Below, in pieces: positions 1 to 5,775 of a stretch of 7,450 bases of DNA. The translations under genes were made by a program, and so were the position numbers. Each line of letters begins with the position of its first letter. The stretch's first letter is position 1. The stretch lies in NCBI GenBank assembly GCA_036005125.1, contig DASYQV010000341.1, positions 1 to 7,450 of the forward strand. The letters are read 5' to 3'. Source of the DNA: DASYQV01 sp036005125. GTDB taxonomy: Bacteria > Acidobacteriota > Vicinamibacteria > Vicinamibacterales > UBA2999. Below the pieces are notes generated by a model that saw only the letters and a list, made by a program, of their open reading frames with translations, ran no database searches and was not told the DNA's origin.

Positions 1-173
1 ACGCCGATCGTCCGCCGCGCGACCCCAGTGGCGCGCGACACCACGGAGATGCCGCCGTAGCCATAGGCCAACGCCTCGCTCGCGACGAAGAGCCGCCGCG
101 CGCGCTCATTCAAGGATTCGCGCACGTGCGCGTAGCGTTTCGCAATTTGCACCGATGCTCGAGGCTGTCGCAT
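1..173 (-). CDS. ISAzo13-family transposase, N-terminal part (cut by window edge)
   Basis: Fifty-seven codons are visible from an ATG at 173 and run off the window without a stop. The product starts MRQPRASVQIAKRYAHVRES and continues with an N-E-R-x-R-R-L-F...A-S-E-A-L-A-Y-G-Y-G-G-I-S-V-V-S-R-A-T-G-V-A-R-R-T-I-G pattern. From family knowledge this is the start of ISAzo13-type (Rhodopirellula-type DDE) transposases: the 'LNER-RRL-AA-EA-A-GYGGI' stretch followed by a helix-turn-helix used to bind the element's ends. The DDE catalytic core would lie outside the window. A TGA stands in frame eight codons upstream of the ATG, so the start is well bounded, although only a weak AGGA lies in front of it. 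The gene's 5' side faces the 3' end of the NHL gene, so one end of the insertion sequence should lie between about 174 and 260. I could not identify a terminal repeat. Whether the element is intact cannot be judged. Confidence 0.75.
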   Translation of the reverse strand, partial: MRQPRASVQIAKRYAHVRESLNERARRLFVASEALAYGYGGISVVSRATGVARRTIG

Positions 174-257
174 GGTGCAAGTAGGATCCTCGATCGATCA
201 GAATGCAATACTAATTTTGCGGCGGGCGCTAAGCGTGCAGGCGAGGCGTGTGCAGTC

Positions 258-1475
258 TCAGCGAATATTACCGACGCCAGCGCTGCTCCTCCTCGGGGTG
301 TCTTTCAACGCAAACTTCTGGGGCATGAACAGGCCACACGTGAACAGATTACCTTTTGAATCGACACCCATGTGGTGTTGGCCGTCACTCTTGAAGGACC
401 CGAGCACCTGGAGGTCGCTTCGCCTCAGAATGTACATTCTGGCGCTGGCGTTGATTCCGCCCGCGTAGAGATAGTACTGCTCCGGATCGCTGGAGAAGGC
501 GACCGAGTTCGCCGGCCCCGGCGTCTGCCCTTCTTTGACGTATGTCCCGTCCTTACGGTGGACATAGATCATGCTGTGCGAGCGGTCAGCGAGGTAGACC
601 AGGCCGTCACGGGAGACGTTCACGCCATGCGCAAAACGCGGATAGTTCCCCAGGTTGTTCGTCTTCCCGACCAGGAACGGCGACGGGGTCATCCACATCG
701 GCTGCTTGCCAGTTTCAAAGGTGTCGTCGGGTTTCAAACCGTACCGTCCCCAGTGCCGTTTGTACGCGCCGGTATCCGCGTCGTACACGATGACCCGCTG
801 GTTCACGTGATAGCCGTCGGCGATGTAGACCTCATTGGCCGCGGGGTCGAAATCGATGCCCGAGGGTCCGCCGAGTAACTTCGTATCGTTGCTGCCATTA
901 GTCTTGTCGACCTCGCCGATCTGCAGCAGAAACTTCCCCTCGCGCGTGAACTTCAGCACGGCGTGGCCGCGGGCTTCCTCGGTGACCCATATGTTGCCTT
1001 TCCAATCGATACCCATGGCCTGTGCGGGAAACGGTCGATCCTTGCCCTGCGTCCACCCGCCCTGGCCTGGCACTCCCCACGCCTGGACGAGATTGCCCTG
1101 CTGGTCGAACTCGAGGACGGCCGGCGCCGGAACCTTTCCCGCCTTCTTGATCTGCTCGGCGTACTGAGGACTGGCTGTCTGATGCAGGACCCAGATGTGA
1201 TCGCGCGGGTCGACTTTGACGGCCCACACGATCCCCAGCCCCCAGTTGTTCGGCAGCGGCTGTTTCGGCCACGACGAATCGAGCTCGAAGACGGGAGCCC
1301 GTTCCGCCTTACGCAAGTTGGCCGTGGCGGTCTCCGCGACTTGCTCCGGAGACTGGGCCTGCGCCACCAACGATTTCCCGGGGACGGCAGCCCCTATCCA
1401 GCATGCGAGCAGCCCAACGCAGATGGTGGTGCTGGCCGAGAGATGCACCCGACTCCTTCGTTGCGCGTTGATCAT
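258..1475 (-). CDS. Exported NHL-repeat six-bladed beta-propeller protein
   Basis: The 405-residue product starts with a basic segment (RRSR, residues 6-9) and a hydrophobic stretch at about 16-31. A likely signal peptidase site is A-Q-A at 38-40, so the mature protein should act in the periplasm or outside. The rest is a chain of NHL-type blades with the signature D-x-x-G-N-hydrophobic-W/Y-V/I. Examples are around 86-97 (VDPRDHIWVL), 155-165 (GIDWKGNIWVT), 206-221, 284-298 and 370-379. Similar proteins are often annotated as peptidyl-alpha-hydroxyglycine alpha-amidating lyase-like or simply 'NHL repeat'. I do not see enough to claim an enzymatic activity. The ATG at 1475 is preferred over an upstream in-frame TTG at 1490, because GGAG lies 9 nt before the ATG and overlaps the TTG region. 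The last ~10 residues (RSSAGVGNIR) have no propeller character and end close to the insertion sequence. An altered C-terminus caused by the insertion is possible but not shown. Confidence 0.88.
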   Translation of the reverse strand: MINAQRRSRVHLSASTTICVGLLACWIGAAVPGKSLVAQAQSPEQVAETATANLRKAERAPVFELDSSWPKQPLPNNWGLGIVWAVKVDPRDHIWVLHQTASPQYAEQIKKAGKVPAPAVLEFDQQGNLVQAWGVPGQGGWTQGKDRPFPAQAMGIDWKGNIWVTEEARGHAVLKFTREGKFLLQIGEVDKTNGSNDTKLLGGPSGIDFDPAANEVYIADGYHVNQRVIVYDADTGAYKRHWGRYGLKPDDTFETGKQPMWMTPSPFLVGKTNNLGNYPRFAHGVNVSRDGLVYLADRSHSMIYVHRKDGTYVKEGQTPGPANSVAFSSDPEQYYLYAGGINASARMYILRRSDLQVLGSFKSDGQHHMGVDSKGNLFTCGLFMPQKFALKDTPRRSSAGVGNIR

Positions 1476-1529
1476 CGCCCATGACTCCAAGCTGCTGAGT
1501 TTGCGCCTTTTATCAGGTATGCGGACGCC

Positions 1530-1557
1530 ACTCTAGCACGGGCGGTCACGACGTCAA
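1530..1557 (-). promoter_or_regulatory. Candidate sigma70-type promoter of the NHL gene
   Basis: On the minus strand TTGACG (1557-1552) is followed after 16 nt by TAGAGT (1535-1530). The first hexamer matches the consensus at 5 of 6 bases and the second at 4 of 6. Transcription would start near 1523, giving a leader of roughly 48 nt before the ATG at 1475. The TGTCAC-type motif seen in front of the sigma-factor cluster is absent here. This is a pattern match only. Confidence 0.35.
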
Positions 1558-1784
1558 GCATGAAATGGGACTCAGGAATTCGTAGCAGCATCTGCACCAT
1601 CACAGATCGAGGTCATGTCAATGTCGTCGTCATCCTGCGCGTTGGTTCGGGGCCGAGTCCGTTGCGAAAGCCGTCATGCCAGCTCGCGAATCGCGGGTGC
1701 CAGCCCCGCACATGTTTGACTCTGGCGTTCGAAGCGCCACACCTTCGTCATCATGGACACAGGTGCTGATGTAGGCTTATGAGC

Positions 1785-1813
1785 GGGTGGAGCGGCACGA
1801 CGATCCTCCACCC
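1785..1813. repeat. 8-bp perfect inverted repeat upstream of the aldo/keto reductase
   Basis: GGGTGGAG (1785-1792) and CTCCACCC (1806-1813) are perfect complements separated by 13 nt. The pair lies about 30 nt before the methyltransferase-like fragment and 135 nt before the aldo/keto reductase start. It could be an operator or a leader hairpin. No T-tract follows, so it is not a typical terminator. The rest of the spacer from 1558 to 1784 shows no gene I can support: a 69-codon ORF at 1560-1769 has no ribosome binding site or recognisable sequence. Confidence 0.4.
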
Positions 1814-1843
1814 ACAGGCGCCCGGTTTATCGGCGGAGGAACC

Positions 1844-1957
1844 ATGTGCCCCGAAGCGCCCTCGGCAGCCGTCATCTTCGACACGCTGTATGCGTACGAG
1901 CGGTCCGCCTCCCTGACGAGCGCACTGAATCTCGAGCAGGAGACATCATGCCGTTGA
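1844..1957 (+). pseudogene. Truncated N-terminus of an O-methyltransferase-like gene
   Basis: A 37-residue ORF begins with ATG at 1844, four nt after a strong GGAGG at 1835-1839. Its product is MCPEAPSAAVIFDTLYAYER followed by SASLTSALNLEQETSCR. The stretch P-x-x-I-F-D-T-L-x-A-Y-x-R-S-A-x-L-x-x-A-L-x-L-E resembles, from memory, the dimerisation-domain start of SAM-dependent O-methyltransferases, usually of the form 'IF(D/E)T(L/I)-AYQR(T/S)AALKAAIELDLFTAI'. The similarity stops at N-L-E, just where the ribosome binding site of the aldo/keto reductase begins. The reading frame then runs ten bases into that gene and ends at TGA 1955-1957. I infer a deletion that removed the methyltransferase body and left its start signals in front of the reductase. 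Alternatively it is a translated leader peptide coupled to the reductase. The similarity is short, so confidence is moderate. Confidence 0.45.
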
Positions 1958-3045
1958 ACGAATACGTCACGCTGGGACACTCGGGATTGCGCGTCAGCCG
2001 CTTCTGTCTGGGCGCGATGACCTTCGGGGAGGAGTGGGGCTGGGGCTCCTCCGTTCAGGAAGCCGAAACGATCATGGCGCGGTTCTTCGACCGCGGCGGG
2101 AACTTCATCGACACGGCCAACGGCTACACGGCCACCCACTCCGAGCAGATCATCGGAAACTTCATCACCCACGACCCGAGCCGGCGCGATCGAATCGTGC
2201 TCGCCACGAAGTTCTTCACCAACCTGTATCCTGGCGATCCGAACGGCGGCGGCGCGAGCCGGAAGTCAATCGTCGCGGCCTGCGAGGGGTCGTTGCGGCG
2301 GCTGAGGACCGACTACATCGATCTCTACTGGATGCACGTCTGGGACTGGTTCACGCCCATCGAGGAGACGATGCGGACGCTCGACGACCTCGTCCGGGCG
2401 GGCAAGGTACGTTACATCGGATTCTCGGATACGCCCGCCTGGAAGGTCGCGCAGGCGCAGCTGCTCGCGAAGTTTTCGGGGTGGACGCCGCTCGTGGCGC
2501 TGCAGATCGAATACTCGCTCGTGGAGCGGACGGTGGAAGGCGAGCTGATCCCGATGGCGCGCGAGCTTGGCCTGGGCGTCACCCCGTGGGGGCCGCTTCG
2601 CGGAGGCGCGCTCTCTGGAAAGTACACGCGCGAGAACGCCGGAAAGGTGCAGGTGGATCGGGGCGAGCGCGTGACTGCGTTCCTCAACGAGCGGACGTTC
2701 GCGATCCTCGACGAGCTGCAGCGTATCGCCCGCGAGCTGGACACCACGCCCGCCGCGGTGGCGCTGGCCTGGGTGCAGGCGCAACCCGGCGTTGCATCGA
2801 CGATTATCGGCGCGCGCCGACTGCAGCAGCTCGACGACAACCTCTCCGCGCTGGACCTCACGCTCGGCGCGAGCCACGTCGCGGCGCTCGATCGCGTGTC
2901 GGAGCCAACGCTCGCGTTCCCGATGCCGTTCCTGCGGAGCGCCGCGTCCATCATGCATGGAGGCGCCACGGTCAACGGCGAGCCATCGAAGCCCTGGCCG
3001 ATGATTCCGGCCGCGCGCCCACAGGAACGCACGGCGCGAGCGTAG
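1948..3045 (+). CDS. Aldo/keto reductase
   Basis: The 365-residue product is a complete NAD(P)H-dependent aldo/keto reductase, a soluble (alpha/beta)8-barrel that reduces aldehydes or ketones. The catalytic tetrad is visible: Asp55 (FIDTAN), Tyr60 (NGYTATHSE), Lys88 (ATKF) and His130 (YWMHVWD). Further family signatures are L-G-x-S-G-L-R-V-S at 9-17, the P-W-G-P-L-R-G-G loop from 213, and the cofactor-binding T-I-I-G-A-R-R at 285-291 followed by L-x-x-L-D-D-N-L. The ending M-H-G-G-A-T-V-N-G-E-P-S is typical of bacterial members of this type. The ATG at 1948 has AGGAG five nt upstream. The open frame extends back to 1846, but those codons lack a start signal and look non-coding. The substrate cannot be read from the sequence. 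The gene overlaps by ten bases the methyltransferase-like fragment, which could couple its translation. No promoter of the TGTCAC type precedes it. Confidence 0.93.
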   Translation: MPLNEYVTLGHSGLRVSRFCLGAMTFGEEWGWGSSVQEAETIMARFFDRGGNFIDTANGYTATHSEQIIGNFITHDPSRRDRIVLATKFFTNLYPGDPNGGGASRKSIVAACEGSLRRLRTDYIDLYWMHVWDWFTPIEETMRTLDDLVRAGKVRYIGFSDTPAWKVAQAQLLAKFSGWTPLVALQIEYSLVERTVEGELIPMARELGLGVTPWGPLRGGALSGKYTRENAGKVQVDRGERVTAFLNERTFAILDELQRIARELDTTPAAVALAWVQAQPGVASTIIGARRLQQLDDNLSALDLTLGASHVAALDRVSEPTLAFPMPFLRSAASIMHGGATVNGEPSKPWPMIPAARPQERTARA

Positions 3046-3126
3046 ATCAGCCCGCCATTGATCATGGCGAGTTGGATGATTCGGAGTCGTCACCCGGATG
3101 TGAAGCAACATCTCGAAACAGCCGCC

Positions 3127-3187
3127 GTCTGACCTCCGAATGGAGCCGACGCGCTCCGAACCGCGAAGCGCGTGGCTCATTGGTGTC
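3127..3187. repeat. Imperfect palindrome with one-sided bulged G's, attC-like
   Basis: The left arm 3131-3155 and right arm 3167-3187 form about 20 base pairs around an 11-nt loop. The blocks are ACGCGCT/AGCGCGT, AGCC/GGCT, AATG/CATT, CC/GG and GAC/GTC. The left arm carries extra single G's at 3138, 3142 or 3143, and 3148 that have no partner. Extrahelical bases on one arm only, a GAGCCGAC block and a GTCTGAC at 3127 (close to the R'' consensus RYYYAAC) recall integron attC sites, and it stands 3' of a gene. Against this, the right end reads GTGTCGA rather than GTTRRRY, so a canonical recombination site is not present. It may be a decayed attC or an unrelated interspersed palindrome. Confidence 0.4.
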
Positions 3188-3197
3188 GAAGGGAACA

Positions 3198-3221
3198 CGT
3201 CCGGTATTTTTCAGCCGGACG
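3198..3221. repeat. 7-bp perfect hairpin with T-rich loop
   Basis: CGTCCGG (3198-3204) and CCGGACG (3215-3221) pair perfectly around the 10-nt loop TATTTTTCAG. No T-tract follows on either strand, so a classic intrinsic terminator is not supported. It lies between the convergent 3' ends of the aldo/keto reductase and the cytochrome gene. Confidence 0.45.
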
Positions 3222-3299
3222 CGAATGCGAAGTAGTCGTGTGACGGCCGGCGGCCTCGTTCTCGCTACGCTTTAAGGGCGTCCGACGGATCTGCTGCAG

Positions 3300-3334
3300 C
3301 CGCGCGACGAACGGGGATGTACGTCCCCGCGCGG
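3300..3334. repeat. Two-part GC-rich hairpin between convergent genes
   Basis: CCGCGC (3300-3305) pairs with GCGCGG (3329-3334), and inside it GGGGA (3313-3317) pairs with TCCCC (3324-3328), with an asymmetric 7-nt bulge on the left. It sits about 60 nt beyond the stop codon of the cytochrome gene on the minus strand, where it could slow or end transcription or protect the 3' end. No T-tract accompanies it. Nothing coding is visible in the rest of 3046-3394. Confidence 0.4.
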
Positions 3335-3394
3335 TCCGTTCAGAATCTCGACCCGAGATAACAGGTTGCTGGCGTGCCTTCGCGCGGTCGCCGA

Positions 3395-4636
3395 TCAGAT
3401 CGACTTCAAATACTCGACAAGATCCGCCTTCTGTGTCTCGGTGAGGCTCAGCCCGAACAGCTTGTCGTAGTGATCGACGACCGCATGCAGGTCACGCGCA
3501 GTCCCATCGTGAAAATAGGGGGAGTGCTGAAAGAGCGCACGTAGCGGCGTCGTCCGGTATCGACCTGTCGCTGATCTGGCGGCGTACGCCGGATCCATCC
3601 CGACCTCCGCAGGATCGTGCAGCAACGGAATGCTCGGGTCTGGACCACTGAGCACATCCGTGAACGTCGGCCCCTGGTGGCACGTGATGCAACGAGCCTC
3701 GTTGCGGAACAGATCTTTGCCGCGTTCAGCGGCCTCGCGATCGAAGCTCCGGCGCGGCGGCTGTGGCGTTCGCAGGCTCAGTTGGTAATCGAGCAGTGCG
3801 GCCAGCTTCGGCGTAACGAGATCGGGCGTCTGGTGGATGAACAACCCGATTCGGGGATCGCTGAAGTCGCCGCGACCACCCATCTGCCCGACGCCGACGT
3901 AGCTGTTCCAGTACGATATGGGCCCGTCGCCGGTGGACGTCTCGAACCCCACGCCGCGCAGTCCGTAGATTGGAGGGATCACAATCGGGAGCGAGGGACT
4001 GTTCAGCGCGATGATGTTGGTTCCGTCAAAAGCGTGATGGCGTGGATCGTACTTTCCGGGTCCCCACGACCTGAATTCGGCTTTCGTGGCGTCGTCCAAC
4101 GCTGGCGAGAGCGCCACGATCGCACCGACATTCAGATCCGTGTTCGCCCATCCATCGAGACGTCTTCCGATTCCCGGCGCGAACGAGTTGTCGACGGACG
4201 AGTGGCACAACGCGCACGTCACCCCCACTTTTGTCAGCTGGCCCGACTCGTTCACGGATCCCTTGACGCCGACCACCGCGTTCAGCCGCAGCAGTTCGAG
4301 CGTGACGGCGGGATCGGTGAGATCGACCTCGCCACCTCGAAGCGCGTCGATGACCGCCCGTGGAAGCGCCTCGACGTCGACCTTCAGACCGACGGCCAGC
4401 GCCGTCGCCGGGTCCACTGTCGGAATGACCTCGTGCATCCGCAGCACATCCGTCCACAGTTGCTCGTCTCCGAAGGTGTCAAAACGGAAGATGTTCTGTC
4501 CTTCGCGACGATGCGCATCGCGCTCTGACGTAGACGGGTTCGGCTGCTGGTGAGCTGTCTGGGCGAACCCCGAAATCACGAAGGCCATCGCGAGGAGGTA
4601 CACAATCGATCCAGCACCGATCAGTCGCATCGCCAT
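3395..4636 (-). CDS. Secreted di-haem c-type cytochrome (cytochrome c peroxidase/MauG-like)
   Basis: The 413-residue product has a signal peptide (hydrophobic at about 5-24, likely cut near A25) and two haem c attachment motifs, C-A-L-C-H at 141-145 and C-I-T-C-H at 316-320. Near the end S-P-Y-F-H-D-G-T at 372-379 and L-H-A-V-V-D-H-Y match the C-terminal signature of the CCP/MauG di-haem family ('FHDGS..TLEEVVDFY'). It should act in the periplasm as an electron-transfer protein or peroxidase-like oxidoreductase. The N-terminal haem sits about 115 residues into the mature chain, later than in ordinary bacterial cytochrome c peroxidases, so the substrate may differ. The ATG at 4636 has AGGGAGG four nt upstream. 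An ATG at 4657 has no such signal and would put charged residues before the signal peptide. A structured leader and an ECF-type promoter precede it, and no other gene follows on its strand before 3046. Confidence 0.9.
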   Translation of the reverse strand: MAMRLIGAGSIVYLLAMAFVISGFAQTAHQQPNPSTSERDAHRREGQNIFRFDTFGDEQLWTDVLRMHEVIPTVDPATALAVGLKVDVEALPRAVIDALRGGEVDLTDPAVTLELLRLNAVVGVKGSVNESGQLTKVGVTCALCHSSVDNSFAPGIGRRLDGWANTDLNVGAIVALSPALDDATKAEFRSWGPGKYDPRHHAFDGTNIIALNSPSLPIVIPPIYGLRGVGFETSTGDGPISYWNSYVGVGQMGGRGDFSDPRIGLFIHQTPDLVTPKLAALLDYQLSLRTPQPPRRSFDREAAERGKDLFRNEARCITCHQGPTFTDVLSGPDPSIPLLHDPAEVGMDPAYAARSATGRYRTTPLRALFQHSPYFHDGTARDLHAVVDHYDKLFGLSLTETQKADLVEYLKSI

Positions 4637-4660
4637 AATCCCTCCCTTCGCTCCCATTAC

Positions 4661-4704
4661 GACCGTTCCGCATTACCGCCAGACCGGCGGAAGCGGAATC
4701 GGTC
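4661..4704 (-). other. Long leader hairpin upstream of the cytochrome gene
   Basis: Reading the plus strand, GACCG, TTCCGC and CCGCC (4661-4680) pair with GGCGG, GCGGAA and CGGTC (4686-4704). This gives 16 base pairs with one bulged base, one small internal loop (ATTA against AA) and a 5-nt apical loop. The structure lies between the predicted promoter (4729-4755) and the ribosome binding site (about 4640-4646), so it would be in the 5' untranslated RNA, 24 nt before the ATG. It could stabilise the message or act as a regulatory element; as DNA it could bind a dimeric repressor. Confidence 0.5.
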
Positions 4705-4728
4705 CGTTTGAGAACCCACTCAACTTTC

Positions 4729-4755
4729 AGAGTTCAGAAGGCGTAAAAGGTGACA
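4729..4755 (-). promoter_or_regulatory. Predicted ECF-type promoter of the di-haem cytochrome
   Basis: On the minus strand TGTCACC (4755-4749) is followed after exactly 16 nt by CTCT (4732-4729). The transcript would begin near 4722 and carry a leader of about 85 nt. The same box, spacing and CTCT occur in front of the sigma-factor gene. The plus-strand stretch 4745-4766 matches 5754-5775 at 20 of 22 positions, including 16 identical bases in a row (AAAAGGTGACAGCGAC). TGTC-type -35 boxes are common among ECF sigma factors. Recognition by the neighbouring sigma factor is inference. Confidence 0.5.
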
Positions 4756-4864
4756 GCGACATCGGACTCCGCGAGACGTCTCCCACGAAATGGTGCTTAG
4801 CTCGTTATGCGGCCTCAAACGTGAATTTTGTACTGGTTGTCGGACGGACCGAATAGCGGGCTAG

Positions 4865-4879
4865 GGCGCGGAGCGCGCC
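4865..4879. repeat. Perfect triloop hairpin GGCGCG-GAG-CGCGCC
   Basis: Six perfect GC pairs close a three-base loop: stem 4865-4870 with 4874-4879. It stands 16 bases to the left of the larger nested structure at 4896-4988 and shares with it the style of GC stems with 3- or 4-base loops. On the minus strand a CTTTT lies just before it rather than after it, so it is not a clear terminator. Confidence 0.5.
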
Positions 4880-4895
4880 AAAAGATACTGCGGCT

Positions 4896-4988
4896 AACCA
4901 GGCAAGGGCTCTCCACCCCACCGCGCAAGCGTGCGCGGTGGGGACCCCGGCTCTGCCGGGATATCAAGGGCAGAGCCCTTGACTGGTT
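4896..4988. repeat. Nested three-way hairpin structure, possible interspersed repeat
   Basis: An outer stem AACCAG-CAAGGGCTCT (4896-4901, 4903-4912) pairs with AGAGCCCTTG-CTGGTT (4972-4981, 4983-4988), 16 pairs with a single G/A mismatch. It encloses a perfect 12-bp hairpin (4916-4927 with 4932-4943, loop AGCG) and a perfect 6-bp hairpin CCCGGC-TCT-GCCGGG (4946-4960). The right part can instead form its own 7-bp hairpin CAAGGGC-AGA-GCCCTTG (4965-4981), which competes with the outer stem. It is non-coding and lies 40 nt beyond the sigma-factor stop codon. It may be a REP-like or MITE-like repeat, a structured RNA or a 3' processing and termination region. Copy number in the genome would decide. 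Confidence 0.65.
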
Positions 4989-5028
4989 CGGTAGCTGGAG
5001 CTGTCGTGGCCAACCCTCGATGCGCTCG

Positions 5029-5718
5029 TCACGCAGCTGAGGGAGACTGGCCAGCAATGCTTGCGAGTACGGTGGCGACGATCCGATCGCAGCGAGGACG
5101 ATAGAAGCGGAACGCCTCCGGTGCGGTGGCGCCGGTTCGCTCCATCAACAGCCGCCTCAACGCCGCCCGTCCGCGTGAGAGGCGCGTCTTGACGACGTCC
5201 TCGGATACTCCGAGGCACTCCGCGACTTCGACTGTGCTCAGCCCTTCGACGTCTCGAAGCACGAATACCTCGCGCATGCCGTTGGGAAGGCTGTCGATCG
5301 CCCATTCCAGCAGGCCGCGCAGTTCCCCGGCGAACGCCTGCCGCTCCGGGTTTTCTGCAGGATTCCGAGACATGAACGGCTCCACGTTCGAGAGTTCGTC
5401 GTCGAAGGCTTCGTACCGGTCCTTGCACCGGACGCGAGCCAGTGCTTCATTGATGGCGATTCTCGTCAGCCAGGTCGAGAACCGGGCCGAACCCTTGAAC
5501 TGATGAAGATGTACGAAGGCGTTCACGTACGCCTGCTGCATCACGTCTTCGGCTTCCTGTTCGTTGCGCACAATTGCCCGCGCCGCCCGATAGACCCGCT
5601 CGTTGTATCGCCGCATCAGCAGTTCGAACAGGGCCGTGTGCCCGCCAAGCACCTGCTCGATTACGTCCAGATCCGCCTTTTCGCCATCCTCCAACGCAGC
5701 AGCAGAGCTCGTCGTCAT
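5029..5718 (-). CDS. ECF-type RNA polymerase sigma factor
   Basis: The 229-residue product has the two-domain layout of an ECF (sigma70 group 4) factor. Region 2 spans about 27-97 (F-E-L-L-M-R-R-Y-N-E-R-V-Y-R, E-Q-E-A-E-D-V-M-Q-Q-A-Y, then F-S-T-W-L-T-R-I-A-I-N-E-A). Region 4 spans about 137-191 (L-P-x-G-M-R-E-V-F-V-L-R-D-V-E-G-L-S-x-x-E-V-A, then S-E-D-V-V-K-T-R-L-S-R-G-R), holding the helix-turn-helix that reads the -35 box. The tail R-P-R-C-D-R-I-V-A-T-V-L at 207-218 recurs in a common subtype. The ATG at 5718 has GGAG eight nt upstream. ATG 5724 is possible, but the longer frame to 5781 would run through the promoter. No anti-sigma gene follows before the hairpin-rich spacer. Its divergent neighbour is a DoxX-type membrane protein. 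Self-activation is suggested by the promoter at 5738-5764. The signal it answers is unknown. Confidence 0.93.
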   Translation of the reverse strand: MTTSSAAALEDGEKADLDVIEQVLGGHTALFELLMRRYNERVYRAARAIVRNEQEAEDVMQQAYVNAFVHLHQFKGSARFSTWLTRIAINEALARVRCKDRYEAFDDELSNVEPFMSRNPAENPERQAFAGELRGLLEWAIDSLPNGMREVFVLRDVEGLSTVEVAECLGVSEDVVKTRLSRGRAALRRLLMERTGATAPEAFRFYRPRCDRIVATVLASIAGQSPSAA

Positions 5719-5737
5719 CGCCATCACTCCATTATAG

Positions 5738-5764
5738 AGAGTCGGCAGAGCGGAAAAGGTGACA
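5738..5764 (-). promoter_or_regulatory. Predicted autoregulatory ECF-type promoter of the sigma gene
   Basis: On the minus strand TGTCACC (5764-5758) is followed after 16 nt by CTCT (5741-5738), as before the cytochrome gene. A TATAAT overlaps just downstream at 5736-5731 and might add a housekeeping start, though no TTGACA-like box lies 17 nt before it. The transcript would begin around 5724-5731, so the leader before the ATG at 5718 is very short. The -35 box GGTGACA and the opposite box TGTCACG at 5776 form a 6-bp inverted repeat with the two boxes 11 nt apart, so a dimeric regulator is a competing reading. Confidence 0.5.
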
Positions 5765-5775
5765 GCGACCGCGGA

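Noticed and set aside
1715..1745. TTGACT at 1716 as a -35 box for the aldo/keto reductase region
   Set aside because: There is no acceptable -10 hexamer at 16-18 nt, and the site is over 200 nt from the start codon.
1560..1769. 69-codon ORF on the plus strand in the divergent spacer
   Set aside because: It has no ribosome binding site, no recognisable sequence and a composition like non-coding DNA.
2266..3198. 310-codon minus-strand ORF opposite the aldo/keto reductase
   Set aside because: It is an antisense shadow; the reductase frame has an intact catalytic tetrad and a strong ribosome binding site.
2034..3275. Long plus-strand ORF of 413 codons overlapping the aldo/keto reductase
   Set aside because: It is an Arg/Ala-rich out-of-frame shadow of the reductase, as expected in GC-rich DNA, with no motifs.
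3617..4528. 303-codon plus-strand ORF opposite the cytochrome gene
   Set aside because: It is an antisense shadow with no domain; the minus-strand frame carries two CxxCH motifs and a signal peptide.
4797..4826. GCTTAGCTCGTTATGC, like the right half of an attC site
   Set aside because: I found no matching left arm upstream, and GTTATGC does not fit GTTRRRY.
4815..5057. Short ORFs in both directions across the hairpin cluster
   Set aside because: They consist largely of inverted-repeat sequence and overlap the sigma-gene end; no start signal supports them.
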